Source: Arcanobacterium canis
Lineage (GTDB): Bacteria > Actinomycetota > Actinomycetes > Actinomycetales > Actinomycetaceae
Direction: 5' to 3'
Length of the DNA stretch: 64,000 nucleotides
Assembly (NCBI RefSeq): GCF_029625435.1
Contig: NZ_CP121208.1
Coordinates: 1,054,001 to 1,118,000, forward strand
Shown piece after piece: positions 25,021-34,072 of this stretch (position 1 is the first letter of the stretch; each line of letters opens with the position of its first letter). The position numbers were made by a program, and so were the translations under genes. A model generated the notes under the pieces. That model searched no databases. It worked only from the letters and a program-made list of their open reading frames with translations, and had not been told where the DNA came from.

Positions 25021-25815
25021 TCAGATTCTCAGGGTCCATGGATCAGTCACGAGCGTTGAAATATACGTCTCGACGCCAAGTTTTGCCACATGCTGACGCA
25101 TCTGTGGCAAAAGTGGCCATTCCGAAGCAAAGTGCGTCAGGCCGATCAAAGGACAGCCTCCTGCCCACAGATGGTCTGTGCTGGGGTGATGACGCAGATC
25201 AGCAGTGATATAGACATCTGCTCCAACGTCATTTGCGCGTGCAAGATATGAATCGCCCGAACCAGGTGACAGCGCCACTGTGGTAACGATTCGCTCAGGG
25301 TCACCACCGATGGTGATTCCGGCCGGAGTTGGTGGAATAAGAGCCTTGAGTCGCTCTGCTAGTTCGCGAACGCTCATCGTCATCGCAAGCCGCCCCACTC
25401 GCCCGATGCCCAGGTGGGGAGCATCAGGGTTCGGAGCCAACGGGCGCACGTCCACTAATCCCAGAAGATCGGCCATTGCCTGCGCTGTTCCGGTCTGCGC
25501 TGCGTCGGCATTCGTATGGGCTGCGAGCAAGCCGACATTATGCTGAATCAATGTCGTAACCCACGAGCCTTTGCCGCCTGTTGCTGCGACGAAAGAGGTA
25601 CCACGAAGATACAGAGGGTGGTGAGTAATCAACATTTGCGCGCCGCGCTCAATAGCCTCACTCACCGTGGCTTCACACGGATCAACAGCGAAGCCAACCT
25701 TCGTCACCTCCCACGACGGGTCTCCCACCACAAGACCAACGCGGTCCCAGTCTTCCGCCAAAGCCGGCGGGTACGCAGTTTCAATAGCATTGACGACGTC
25801 GGAAATGTGTCTCAT
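25021..25815 (-). CDS. Nif3-like dinuclear metal center hexameric protein
   Basis: 264 residues. Family motifs are clear: WDRVGLVVGDP near the start, LITHHPLYLRG (the His pair binding metal), AAHTNADAA, and the C-terminal GLTHFASEWP with the last metal ligands. Family members form hexameric rings with two metals per subunit; many are linked to GTP cyclohydrolase-like activity, but the function is unsettled. The frame is open upstream to 26028, but similarity begins at MRHISDVV, so ATG 25815 is used. It diverges from the crcB pair over only 36 bp and is followed by the coiled-coil gene. Confidence 0.93.
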   Translation of the reverse strand: MRHISDVVNAIETAYPPALAEDWDRVGLVVGDPSWEVTKVGFAVDPCEATVSEAIERGAQMLITHHPLYLRGTSFVAATGGKGSWVTTLIQHNVGLLAAHTNADAAQTGTAQAMADLLGLVDVRPLAPNPDAPHLGIGRVGRLAMTMSVRELAERLKALIPPTPAGITIGGDPERIVTTVALSPGSGDSYLARANDVGADVYITADLRHHPSTDHLWAGGCPLIGLTHFASEWPLLPQMRQHVAKLGVETYISTLVTDPWTLRI

Positions 25816-25851
25816 GTCTTTAAGGGTAGCAAGGCGCGTAAAGTATCGGTG

Positions 25852-26244
25852 GTGAATATCGAATCTCGAACACAATGCGCACTGATCGTGGCCGCAGGCG
25901 GAGCGCTTGGCGCACTTGCACGCTACGGCCTCACTACAGCGATTCCTGGCGGCTACCTCGATCTCATGGCAGTAAACGTCATGGGAGCATTTCTCCTCGG
26001 CCTGCTCACTGACGGGCTTGCAGGTCACGTCGCTGACATGTCACAACGACGTCGCTGGCAACTCTTCACTGGAACAGGTGTGCTGGGAGGATTTACGACC
26101 TACTCTGCTCTCGCTCTCAACGTTGTCACCTTGGTCACCTCCCCGGCACTGGCATTTGCCTATGCAGCCACGACGGTAGCGCTTGGCGTACTCGGAGCCG
26201 AGGTTGGTTGCTGGGTTGGCACTCGCATTGGAGGCAGGCCGTGA
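25852..26244 (+). CDS. crcB: Fluoride channel subunit CrcB/Fluc (first of pair)
   Basis: 130 residues with four membrane segments. It exports toxic fluoride passively as part of a dual-topology dimer. The family motifs are present: GGALGALARYGL near residue 15, AVNVMGAFLLG (conserved Asn) and GVLGGFTTYSAL (the Phe-box/TTFS region). GTG 25852 is the start nearest to the family N-terminus; its ribosome site is weak. The stop codon overlaps the second crcB start (GTGA), so both are made together. Two different genes in tandem suggest a heterodimer with fixed opposite topologies. Confidence 0.9.
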   Translation: MNIESRTQCALIVAAGGALGALARYGLTTAIPGGYLDLMAVNVMGAFLLGLLTDGLAGHVADMSQRRRWQLFTGTGVLGGFTTYSALALNVVTLVTSPALAFAYAATTVALGVLGAEVGCWVGTRIGGRP

Positions 26245-26606
26245 TCGCTTTTCTCGCGCTCGCCGCAGGTCTAGGGGCTGCTTGCCGCTTCCTTCTCGAC
26301 GATCTCTTGTCCAGCCCCCATTCGCGTTTGCCGCGTGGGACGTGGGTAGTGAATACTCTTGGTTCCTTCTTACTTGGCATTTGTGCTGGTGGTGCGAGCC
26401 AAGGAGCGCTATCTCCAGATTGGCTGGCGATACTTGGAACCGGGTTTTGCGGTGGATTCACCACCTTTTCCACCGCATCATTAGATTCTGTGAAACTAGC
26501 GCACCGTGGAGAAAGGTTGGTCGCGCTATTCAATAGCACTGGTATGATTGTGGTTTGCATTGCCGCCGCAGCACTGGGACTTACCATTGCGCATCATCTT
26601 TGTTGA
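26241..26606 (+). CDS. crcB: Fluoride channel subunit CrcB/Fluc (second of pair)
   Basis: 121 residues, four membrane segments. AAGLGAACRFLLDD, GTWVVNTLGSFLLG (conserved Asn) and GTGFCGGFTTFSTAS are the Fluc signatures. GTG 26241 has GGAGG 7 nt upstream, inside the end of the first crcB, and overlaps its stop as GTGA, so translation is coupled. The positive charges at the N-terminus differ between the pair, which fits an obligate heterodimer of opposite membrane orientation, as in other paired crcB genes of actinobacteria and firmicutes. Confidence 0.9.
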   Translation: MIAFLALAAGLGAACRFLLDDLLSSPHSRLPRGTWVVNTLGSFLLGICAGGASQGALSPDWLAILGTGFCGGFTTFSTASLDSVKLAHRGERLVALFNSTGMIVVCIAAAALGLTIAHHLC

Positions 26607-26649
26607 GTCATTGCGCTCCAAAGGATGCGGCACTGAAGAAGGAGAAAGT

Positions 26650-28110
26650 GTGGAGTTACAACGTAGCCTGTCTAATCGCCATGTCCAGCTGATTGCAATC
26701 GGCGGCGCAATTGGCACTGGTCTGTTCATGGGCTCAGGAAAAACAATTTCGACGGCGGGACCCTCCGTTCTCTTGGTCTACGCTATCATCGGATTTGTCC
26801 TGTTCTTCATCATGCGTGCGATGGGCGAGCTTCTCCTCTCGCGCGAGGGCTACCACACGTTTTCTGACTTCATCGCCGACATCCTTGGGCCTACCGCAGG
26901 CTTCGTGGTGGGATGGACGTACTGGCTATGCTGGATTGTCACTGCAACTGCTGAAGTCATTGCGGTAGCGGGTTACACGCATTTTTGGTGGCCGAATTTG
27001 CCGCTGTGGATTCCTGCCCTGATTATGGTGGGCATTATTTTCCTTCTGAACTCCCTGACAGTGAAGGCTTTTGGTGAGACTGAATTTTGGTTTTCTCTCA
27101 TCAAGATCGCAGCGATTATTGCCTTGATTATTATGGGGTTTGTTTTGGCGTTCTCTCACTTCACCTCCCCTGATGGAACTGTGGCAGGGGTGAGTAATCT
27201 GTGGAGTGACTCTCGTGGGAATGTCAGTCTGTTTCCTCATGGAATTGCGGGTTTCTTTGGCGGATTTCAGCTAGCTATTTTTTCCTTTATTGGTATCGAA
27301 CTCGTTGGAACCACAGCTGGCGAGGCAAAAGACCCGCATGTCACCTTGCCTAAAGCTATCAATTCGATTCCTTTGCGCATCCTGCTGTTCTATATTTTGG
27401 CTCTCGGCGCGATCATGATGGTTACCCCGTGGTACGACGTCGATCCAGAACTTTCACCGTTTGTGAATCTTTTTTCTCTTGTGGGAATTACAGCCGCTGC
27501 CTCTGTTGTAAACTTTGTGGTCATCACGTCAGCTGCTTCTTCATGTAATTCGGGGGTTTATTCAACCTCCCGAATGGCTTACGCTCTAGCTCGAAATGGT
27601 CAAGCTCCTTCTGGCTTAGCTGCGCTGTCACGGCGTTTTATCCCTGAGAAGTCACTGATGATTTCTTGTGCAATTTTGCTCACTTCGATCCCTCTCATGG
27701 CAACTGGAGGCACAGTTATGGAGGTTTTTACAATGGTCACCTCCGTCTCATCCCTCTTGTTTATTTTTGTGTGGGTGATGATTGTCTGGGCTTATTTAGT
27801 TTATCGTCACCGTCGGCCAGCTGATCATGACACTTCTGGCTTCACTCTTCCTGGTGGACGGGTCAGCGCGGTTGGTGTTCTTCTCTTTGTTGTATTTTTA
27901 ATGGTTATTTTGGCTCAGGATTTTCTCACTCTCATGGCAATTATCTTCTCATTTGTGTGGGTGGGTGTTATCTGGATTGCCGCCACATACGTTATGCGCA
28001 AGGGAGTTGGAGCAAGAGTGGCACACAAGCACAAAGCAAAAGTTCAAGCTGAATATGAGGAAGCTGCAAAATATCGTGCCAGTATTTCTCACCTCACTCA
28101 GCGTCATTGA
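26650..28110 (+). CDS. cycA: Amino-acid permease, CycA-like (APC family)
   Basis: 486 residues, about 12 membrane segments. The start ELQRSLSNRHVQLIAIGGAI and the run GTGLFMGSGKTIS are nearly those of E. coli CycA, the proton symporter for D-serine, D-alanine and glycine. IELVGTTAGEAKDP and INSIPLRIL also match closely. The assignment of substrate is therefore fairly good but not proven. GTG 26650 follows AGGAGAAA. Its second half is visibly richer in T than the genes upstream, and it stands just before the sugar catabolic island, from which it is probably separate. Confidence 0.87.
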   Translation: MELQRSLSNRHVQLIAIGGAIGTGLFMGSGKTISTAGPSVLLVYAIIGFVLFFIMRAMGELLLSREGYHTFSDFIADILGPTAGFVVGWTYWLCWIVTATAEVIAVAGYTHFWWPNLPLWIPALIMVGIIFLLNSLTVKAFGETEFWFSLIKIAAIIALIIMGFVLAFSHFTSPDGTVAGVSNLWSDSRGNVSLFPHGIAGFFGGFQLAIFSFIGIELVGTTAGEAKDPHVTLPKAINSIPLRILLFYILALGAIMMVTPWYDVDPELSPFVNLFSLVGITAAASVVNFVVITSAASSCNSGVYSTSRMAYALARNGQAPSGLAALSRRFIPEKSLMISCAILLTSIPLMATGGTVMEVFTMVTSVSSLLFIFVWVMIVWAYLVYRHRRPADHDTSGFTLPGGRVSAVGVLLFVVFLMVILAQDFLTLMAIIFSFVWVGVIWIAATYVMRKGVGARVAHKHKAKVQAEYEEAAKYRASISHLTQRH

Positions 28111-28192
28111 GCGCGCAATTTCATGGGAGCGAGAACTCGCGCACCCTCCCACACACCAGACTAAAGTCCTAGCATTTATTTTTGCGCGAAAT

Positions 28193-28208
28193 GTTGCCAA
28201 AAGTTGCC
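28193..28208 (+). promoter_or_regulatory. Direct-repeat element GTTGCC-AAAA-GTTGCC (site 1)
   Basis: Two GTTGCC hexamers 10 bp apart, about one helical turn, 118 bp upstream of the first gene of the catabolic island. The first 14 bases recur exactly, inverted, at 32399-32412, and a looser copy lies at 36815-36830, each upstream of an island transcription unit. A regulator site is inferred. The gap 28111-28326 holds no other clear element. Confidence 0.5.
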
Positions 28209-28326
28209 TGCAAAGCAAGGAAATCTTTAGAGACGCCACACTCATCCCCTTACTAGAATAGCAGCGAAAACATGGTGCGGATCACATTGTTGTGCCGCTC
28301 CTTTCCCTGCGTTCAAAGGTGTAACA

Positions 28327-29169
28327 ATGTGGACTCTTACCGGATTTGCTGACGAAATTTCCAAAGACCTCACTGAACAGATTGAACTGTTCAATACCCT
28401 TGGTATCTCCTACGTGGAGTTCAGAAGTGCCTGGGGAACAAAAGTTCTCGATCTGGACACCACTGAGCTTGAGCAAGCAAAAACGCAGCTGAGCGAGGCA
28501 GGAATTTCTGTATCCTCAATTGGTTCAGATCTCGGCAAAATTCTCATCACTGACCCCTTTGAGAAACATTTTGAACGCGCTGCCCACGCAATGGATGTTG
28601 CCCACTTTTTCTCAGCACCCTACATTCGCATGTTCTCTTTCTTTATTCCAGAAGGCGCAGATCCTGCTATTTACCGCGACGAAGTCATGAAACGCACGCG
28701 GGCAATGGTGAACCTTGCTGAAAAAGAGGGCATCACCCTCTTGCACGAGAACGAAAAAGATATCTACGGCGATACTCCCCAACGCGTAGCAGACCTCATG
28801 CAAACAATCGATTCCCCAAACTATCGCGCAATCTTCGATCCAGCGAACTACGTTCAGGTGGGTGTTGCTCCAGCTGATGAAGCCTATCCAGTTGTCAAAG
28901 ACTACGTTGAATACATCCACTGCAAGGATGCTTCAGCCACTGAGATCGTTGATGGTCTCAACAAGGTTCTTCCATCTGGGCAAGGCGATGGCCAATTTCC
29001 ACAACTTTTCCGCGCACTTGAAGCCGATGGCTTCGATGGGTTCCTCTCCATTGAGCCCCATCTGGGTGATTTCGATGCTTTCGGCGGACTGTGTGGGCCG
29101 GATCTGTGGACCGATGCCTACAACGCCCTCGTCCATGTCCTGTCCCAAATGGGAAAGGACTTCCGATGA
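28327..29169 (+). CDS. Sugar phosphate isomerase/epimerase-family TIM-barrel enzyme (first)
   Basis: 280 residues, of the xylose-isomerase-like (AP-endonuclease 2) TIM-barrel family. The four likely metal ligands are visible at the barrel strand ends: E141 in LLHENEKD, D171 in IFDPAN, H198 in YIHCKD and E243 in SIEPH. The family includes isomerases, epimerases, dehydratases and the lyases that cleave 3-keto-glycosides, so the substrate is open. It is coupled by ATGA overlap to a Gfo/Idh/MocA oxidoreductase, a pairing that favours work on a keto-sugar made by that enzyme. It is the first gene of the island. Confidence 0.85.
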   Translation: MWTLTGFADEISKDLTEQIELFNTLGISYVEFRSAWGTKVLDLDTTELEQAKTQLSEAGISVSSIGSDLGKILITDPFEKHFERAAHAMDVAHFFSAPYIRMFSFFIPEGADPAIYRDEVMKRTRAMVNLAEKEGITLLHENEKDIYGDTPQRVADLMQTIDSPNYRAIFDPANYVQVGVAPADEAYPVVKDYVEYIHCKDASATEIVDGLNKVLPSGQGDGQFPQLFRALEADGFDGFLSIEPHLGDFDAFGGLCGPDLWTDAYNALVHVLSQMGKDFR

Positions 29170-30155
29170 AACGGGCGGTCATTATTGGATGTGGAGATGT
29201 GAGCGTTGTTCACGCAGAAGGAATATCACAGATCGAAGATGCCACTCTTGTTGGCGTATGCGATACCAACGTTGAACGTGCGCGCAACTTAGCCCGCACT
29301 TACAACGTTCCCTATTTCAGTAGTTACCACGATCTCGTCGAAAATCTTCCCTTCGACGTCGCGCATGTTGCCACCCCACACAATATGCACGCGAATCTCA
29401 CCGTTGACCTACTCGAACGCGGATACCATGTCCTCCAAGAAAAACCGCTTGCGCATTCCCTTGAGGAAGGAAAAGCCATCGTCGAAGCGAGCGAAAAAGC
29501 ATCAGGAAAAATCGGTATCTGTTTCCAAAACCGCTACAACGTTTCTAGCCAGATCTTACATGCGCGCCTCGCGAATGCAGGACTTGGGACTATCACTGGT
29601 GCATACGCAAATATGGTCTGGAGCCGCGATGCGAACTACTACCGCTCACGCCCCTGGCGCGGTACATGGGAAGGCTCGGGCGGTGGGCTGCTGATGAATC
29701 AAGCAATCCACACAATTGATCTTCTTCACTGGTTCATGGGAGGTATTTCTTCAGTGAGTGGATCAGTAACACTCGATCGCTTGCGTTCAGTAATCGAAGT
29801 TGACGAAAGTGCGCACCTGTTTCTGACGCACCCCAATGGTGCAACGAGCACGATGTATGCAACTCTTGCGAATACCGCTCACAGACCCGTTGAACTCGAA
29901 ATTTATACGGATAAGGCAACCGCCACTATCCGAGATGGCTTGACGATCCGGTGGAACGATGGGCATACAGAATACTACCCTGAACGCCACGCCGCTTCCT
30001 CGGGAAGAACCTATTGGGGCGTGAGCCATGAAATTCTCTTTCGCGATTTCTATTCCGCACTCGAATCCCCTGAAGCATTTTGGATTTCCCCGCGCGAAGC
30101 CTATGAATCACTGAAAATTGCCCAAACAATTTATGAACACTCATCCTTGCGATGA
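29166..30155 (+). CDS. Gfo/Idh/MocA family oxidoreductase (first)
   Basis: 329 residues. It has an N-terminal NAD(P)-binding Rossmann fold (IIGCGDVS, about 7-14), the family catalytic EKP motif (E92-K93-P94, in LQEKPLAHS) and MNQAIHTIDLL with the conserved His near residue 183, then a beta-sheet substrate domain. Members oxidise or reduce hydroxyls on sugars, inositols and glycosides. Start ATG 29166 overlaps the preceding stop (ATGA). It is followed 19 bp later by a second member of the family, so the two may act in series or on different substrates. Confidence 0.9.
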   Translation: MKRAVIIGCGDVSVVHAEGISQIEDATLVGVCDTNVERARNLARTYNVPYFSSYHDLVENLPFDVAHVATPHNMHANLTVDLLERGYHVLQEKPLAHSLEEGKAIVEASEKASGKIGICFQNRYNVSSQILHARLANAGLGTITGAYANMVWSRDANYYRSRPWRGTWEGSGGGLLMNQAIHTIDLLHWFMGGISSVSGSVTLDRLRSVIEVDESAHLFLTHPNGATSTMYATLANTAHRPVELEIYTDKATATIRDGLTIRWNDGHTEYYPERHAASSGRTYWGVSHEILFRDFYSALESPEAFWISPREAYESLKIAQTIYEHSSLR

Positions 30156-30174
30156 CCCTATGGAGAGGAAAATA

Positions 30175-31338
30175 ATGACTCAAAAAGTACGTTTAGGCAT
30201 TATCGGACACGGAGCCGAAGGAACAATGTATTCAAAGTTCCTCACCGAAGGACGCGTACCAGAAATGGAAATTGGCGCAATCTGCGACATCCTCCCCGAA
30301 AAGAAAGAGGCAGCAGATTCCTACGGTGTTCCCTTCTTCACCGATTACATCGAGATGCTTGATTCGGGAACCGTCGATGCAATCGTGACATGTGTACCTC
30401 ACTACCTTCACCCTGAAATGGGCATTGAAGCCCTCAAACGCAAAATTCACACACTCATCGAAAAGCCCGTTGGTGTTTACACAAAACAGGCACGCGAAGT
30501 CATCGAATTTGCACAAAACACGCCTGACGTGAAATGCGGTGTTTTCTTCAATCAACGCACAAATCCCCTCTACAGAGATTTGAAAGCATTGATCGATTCT
30601 GGCGAGCTCGGGTCCCTGCGCCACACCTCGTGGATCATCACCACCTGGTGGCGCCCCCAGGGCTATTACAACCAGTCCGAATGGCGAGCAACATGGGGTG
30701 GAGAAGGCGGAGGCGTTCTCGTCAACCAGGCACCACACCAGCTTGATCTATGGCAGTGGCTATGTGGGGCACCAAAATCAGTGTTCGCTAAAGCAGCCTA
30801 CGGGTACCGCCGCGATATCGTCGTCGAAGATGAAGTCAATGCTCTAGCAGATTTCGGCAATGGCGCGACTGGCACTTTCATTACTTCTACCAACGATTTA
30901 CCTGGAACTGACCGACTCGAAATTCTTTTCGATCGTGGGAAAATCGTGGTGGAAAACTCCGACACTGTCCACATCACACGCCTCGTTGATGACGAGCGTG
31001 TGCTCTCAGACAAAATGGGGATGGAAGAAATTGTTGCTCTCTTCACCGGAAAACTCGATCGCGAATCCTTGATGAGCACCGAAACAAAAACCTATGAATC
31101 AGTATGGGGCGGACAGCACGTAGAAGTCTTGAAAAATTTTGCAGCACAGATTCTGCACGACGCCGATCCGCTTGCTCCTATTGCTGACGGGATCTACGGC
31201 GTTGCACTGGCAAACGCTATTCATCTGTCCTCCTGGACCGGCACAGAAGTGTCGTTGGAGAACTTCGATGAGGATCTCTACCTCGAACTACTCAACGAGC
31301 GTATCGAGGCTGAAGGCAAGTTTGAGTCCCGTAAATAG
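30175..31338 (+). CDS. Gfo/Idh/MocA family oxidoreductase (second)
   Basis: 387 residues. It has Rossmann IIGHGAEG (about 8-15), EKP at 96-98 (LIEKPVGVY), tryptophan-rich SWIITTWWRPQGYY, and VNQAPHQLDLWQW carrying the conserved His. It is longer than its neighbour by a C-terminal extension ending in LLNERIEAEGKFESRK. The Trp-rich segment and this extension are features I associate with members acting on glycosides; this is an impression, not a proof. AGAGG lies 6 nt before ATG 30175. It is flanked by the first oxidoreductase and a second TIM-barrel enzyme. Confidence 0.9.
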   Translation: MTQKVRLGIIGHGAEGTMYSKFLTEGRVPEMEIGAICDILPEKKEAADSYGVPFFTDYIEMLDSGTVDAIVTCVPHYLHPEMGIEALKRKIHTLIEKPVGVYTKQAREVIEFAQNTPDVKCGVFFNQRTNPLYRDLKALIDSGELGSLRHTSWIITTWWRPQGYYNQSEWRATWGGEGGGVLVNQAPHQLDLWQWLCGAPKSVFAKAAYGYRRDIVVEDEVNALADFGNGATGTFITSTNDLPGTDRLEILFDRGKIVVENSDTVHITRLVDDERVLSDKMGMEEIVALFTGKLDRESLMSTETKTYESVWGGQHVEVLKNFAAQILHDADPLAPIADGIYGVALANAIHLSSWTGTEVSLENFDEDLYLELLNERIEAEGKFESRK

Positions 31339-31372
31339 TGGGCACTGGCAATCATTAAGCGAAGGAGGAAAA

Positions 31373-32224
31373 ATGGCTGTTCTTGGCGTCCAGATGATGA
31401 TGCTTAAAGACAAGGTTGCCCAGGAGGGCATGTGGTCGGTTTTGGAGAAAATTGCTCGCATGGATCTTCACGCTGTTGAAGTGTCACAGATTCCGATGGA
31501 GGAAGCAACCGTGGCAGACCTTGAACGTGGAGTAAAAGAATTAGGGATCGAGGTTGGCGCACTTTCCGTTGCTCTCGCCCCTGCCCCAATGGCAAATGGA
31601 GATAACTTCGTTGAGCACTATGACAAGATCGTCTCCGATGCCAAACGCCTCAATTGCCGGTTTTTGCGCATTGGAATGATGCCTTTTAGCGCGATGACTT
31701 CAAAAGAGAGCTGTGAAGCCTGGGCGGCCGAGGTTGAACCGTGGGCTAAGAAGCTCCAAGATGAGGAAGGTATCACCTTGTGCTACCACAACCACCATGT
31801 GGATTTGGCACAGTTCGACGGCGAAAGAATCTTCGATATTGTGCGCCGTGTGGCTCCTCATGTGAATTTTGAGGTCGATCTTCACTGGGTACAGCGTGGT
31901 GGCATGGCTCCACTAGATATGCTCAGTGAGTATTCTGGGGTATGCAAACTCATTCATGTCAAAGATTTCCGCGTTGGATCTTTACCTGAAAAGGCGTTGG
32001 ACCTGTTTGCTCAGGGCAAGGTTGAAGAAGGCTACTCGATGTTCGTCAATATCGTCGAATTTGCTGAAGTTGGCCAAGGAAATATGAACTGGCCTCAGCT
32101 TCTGCCTGCCTCAATCGACGCTGGCGCAGAATACCTCTTTATTGAGCAAGATATGACCTACGGGCGTGATCCTTTCGATTGTTTAGCTGATTCCAGGGGT
32201 TATCTCGCATCTATCGGATACTGA
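31373..32224 (+). CDS. Sugar phosphate isomerase/epimerase-family TIM-barrel enzyme (second)
   Basis: 283 residues, same superfamily as the gene at 28327 but clearly a different branch. Metal-site motifs are YHNHH (H139-H142), FEVDLHW, IHVKD and, at the end, LFIEQD. EVGQGNMNWPQLLPAS is typical of the branch found with Gfo/Idh/MocA enzymes in glycoside-use clusters. The exact reaction is unknown. Start ATG 31373 has a perfect AAGGAGG 4 nt upstream. It is the last gene of the first transcription unit; a hairpin follows. Confidence 0.87.
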   Translation: MAVLGVQMMMLKDKVAQEGMWSVLEKIARMDLHAVEVSQIPMEEATVADLERGVKELGIEVGALSVALAPAPMANGDNFVEHYDKIVSDAKRLNCRFLRIGMMPFSAMTSKESCEAWAAEVEPWAKKLQDEEGITLCYHNHHVDLAQFDGERIFDIVRRVAPHVNFEVDLHWVQRGGMAPLDMLSEYSGVCKLIHVKDFRVGSLPEKALDLFAQGKVEEGYSMFVNIVEFAEVGQGNMNWPQLLPASIDAGAEYLFIEQDMTYGRDPFDCLADSRGYLASIGY

Positions 32225-32232
32225 GTGTCGCT

Positions 32233-32273
32233 AAGGAGGTGGTGAGGCATTGGCATTGCACAGCCACCTCCTT
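32233..32273 (+). terminator. Hairpin after the first island unit
   Basis: 10-bp stem AAGGAGGTGG (32233-32242) with 32264-32273, 21-nt loop, ending in CTTTC. It marks the end of the four-gene unit. The remainder of the 328-bp gap to 32553 contains the direct-repeat element at 32399-32412 and presumably the transporter promoter; no small gene is convincing there. Confidence 0.5.
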
Positions 32274-32398
32274 TCACCAGTAACGTCTTTCCGTGAGTCA
32301 CGAAAACACGCACAACTCCCGATGCCCACAAAGACTTTAGTCCCGCCGTTGTGACTACTGAAAACTATTTTCTCCCTGCGCTCACTGTCTCGATAAGC

Positions 32399-32412
32399 CA
32401 ACTTTTGGCAAC
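32399..32412 (-). promoter_or_regulatory. Direct-repeat element (site 2)
   Basis: CAACTTTTGGCAAC, whose complement GTTGCCAAAAGTTG is identical over 14 bases to site 1 at 28193. Two further bases (32397-32398) give 15 of 16 matches. It is 141 bp upstream of the symporter gene. Confidence 0.5.
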
Positions 32413-32552
32413 ACGTTCGATGTCGCTCATGCCACAATGTCACGATATTCACATGACGCGATAAGAACTTCACCGTCATAGCGGCACACCCGCAACCAGC
32501 AAAGACGCTTCAACGATTGCATCGGCGCAATCTTCAATTGAAAGGAAAAGCT

Positions 32553-33977
32553 ATGAGCGCTTCCATTCCCCAGCGGTACAAACGGCCATTCGGACTTCGC
32601 GACAAAATCGGCTATATGTTTGGAGATTTTGGCAACGACTTCACTTTCATTCTTCAAGCAACGTTCTTCATGATCTTCTTTACCAACGTTGTCGGTGTCA
32701 AAGCTGCTCATGTGGGAACTCTTTTCTTCGTTGCCCGCCTTGTTGACGCCTTCACCGACGTCGGTATGGGAATCTTGATTGACCGCTTGCCTGTTGCCAC
32801 CCCAGGGTACAAGTTCAAGCGTTGGATCAAGTACGTTGCAGTGCCGGTTGCGGTTGCCTCAGCGTTGATGTACCTGTCATTCATTGCAGATTTCAACTCC
32901 TACACCATGAAAGTCGTGTGGATGAGCGCTACCTATTTCCTGTGGGGGTCAATCTGCTACACCGCAATTAATATTCCATACGGTTCCATGGCATCAGTGA
33001 TCTCAGCTGACTCTGACGATCGAGCACAGCTATCCGTCTACCGCTCCACTGGCGCAAACCTCGCCATGCTCATCATCACCTCTGTTCTGCCGTTGATCGT
33101 TTACACCAAAAACGATAAAGGCGTTTCGGTGCTTGACGGAAATATGATGATGTATGCCTCGATTGCATGTTCTGTTCTGGCAGTTGTGTGCTACGCAATA
33201 TGCTATTGCCTCGTTGAAGAGCGCGTTATTTCTGCACCGAATGCAAACCGCCCCGGTATCGGCAAGATGCTGGGCACTATTATCACCAACCGAGCACTTC
33301 TTGGGTTGATTGTCGCTGCACTCATTTTAGTTTTGGCTAACCTCTTCCTCACCGGTATGGTCGGCTACCTCGTTCTCAATTGGTTCGGAAACGGCAAGCT
33401 CCAATCTGCTGCTAATTTCGCAGGCCTCTTACCCACCTTTGCACTGATTGTCATTGCGCCTTATCTTGCAAAACGCTTCGGTAAGAAAGAAGTGGCTATC
33501 GTTTCTTCAATCATCGGCGGCGGGGTTCTCATCTTGGCTTATAGCCTGCAGACAAAGAATTTCTACGTCTGGGTTGTTCTCTTTGCCGTCGCGCAATTCA
33601 TGATCGCAATTTTCAACTTCCTTGTGTGGGCCTTTATCACCGATGTTATCGACTTCCAAGAAGTTCGCACCGGCCAGCGCGATGATGGCACAGTGTACGC
33701 TATCTATTCGTGGGCACGTAAAGTGGGGCAAGCATTTGCCGGTTTCCTCACAGGTATTGCATTAAGCTGGATCGGTTTCGACGAAGTGGCTGCAAAAGCT
33801 GGAGATGTTCAAACCCCCAATGTTGTTGACAACATCTTCATGCTCTCAAATCTCGTTCCTGGAATCGGCATCGTTCTCGTGGCCGTATCCCTCTACTTCC
33901 TCTATCCGCTCTCAAAGAAAGCTGTTGAGAAGAACACAGCAATTCTTCAAGAGCGCCGTGAAGCACTCACCAAGTAA
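32553..33977 (+). CDS. Glycoside-pentoside-hexuronide (GPH) family symporter
   Basis: 474 residues with about 12 membrane segments. The start LRDKIGYMFGDFGNDFTFIL, the FTDVGMGILIDR loop, and INIPYGSMASVIS in the middle are characteristic of the GPH/MelB family, which takes up glycosides or uronides with cations. The island context (glucuronate degradation) suggests a glucuronide or a glucuronate-containing disaccharide. ATG 32553 has AAAGGAAAA upstream; the frame is open from 32517 but without a ribosome site. It ends at a hairpin, after which the GH3 gene begins. Confidence 0.9.
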   Translation: MSASIPQRYKRPFGLRDKIGYMFGDFGNDFTFILQATFFMIFFTNVVGVKAAHVGTLFFVARLVDAFTDVGMGILIDRLPVATPGYKFKRWIKYVAVPVAVASALMYLSFIADFNSYTMKVVWMSATYFLWGSICYTAINIPYGSMASVISADSDDRAQLSVYRSTGANLAMLIITSVLPLIVYTKNDKGVSVLDGNMMMYASIACSVLAVVCYAICYCLVEERVISAPNANRPGIGKMLGTIITNRALLGLIVAALILVLANLFLTGMVGYLVLNWFGNGKLQSAANFAGLLPTFALIVIAPYLAKRFGKKEVAIVSSIIGGGVLILAYSLQTKNFYVWVVLFAVAQFMIAIFNFLVWAFITDVIDFQEVRTGQRDDGTVYAIYSWARKVGQAFAGFLTGIALSWIGFDEVAAKAGDVQTPNVVDNIFMLSNLVPGIGIVLVAVSLYFLYPLSKKAVEKNTAILQERREALTK

Positions 33978-33984
33978 TCTTTGC

Positions 33985-34022
33985 GTGTTTTGCGCCGGTT
34001 CTCATACCGGCGCAAAACACGA
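33985..34022 (+). terminator. Hairpin between symporter and GH3 genes
   Basis: Perfect 15-bp stem CGTGTTTTGCGCCGG (33985-33999) with 34008-34022, 8-nt loop, no T-run after it. It may attenuate read-through and so lower expression of downstream genes relative to the transporter, or stabilise the upstream message. Confidence 0.6.
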
Positions 34023-34072
34023 TTCCACGCCAGCCCCATTATTCATCACCATCACTTTTTGAAGGATCACCC

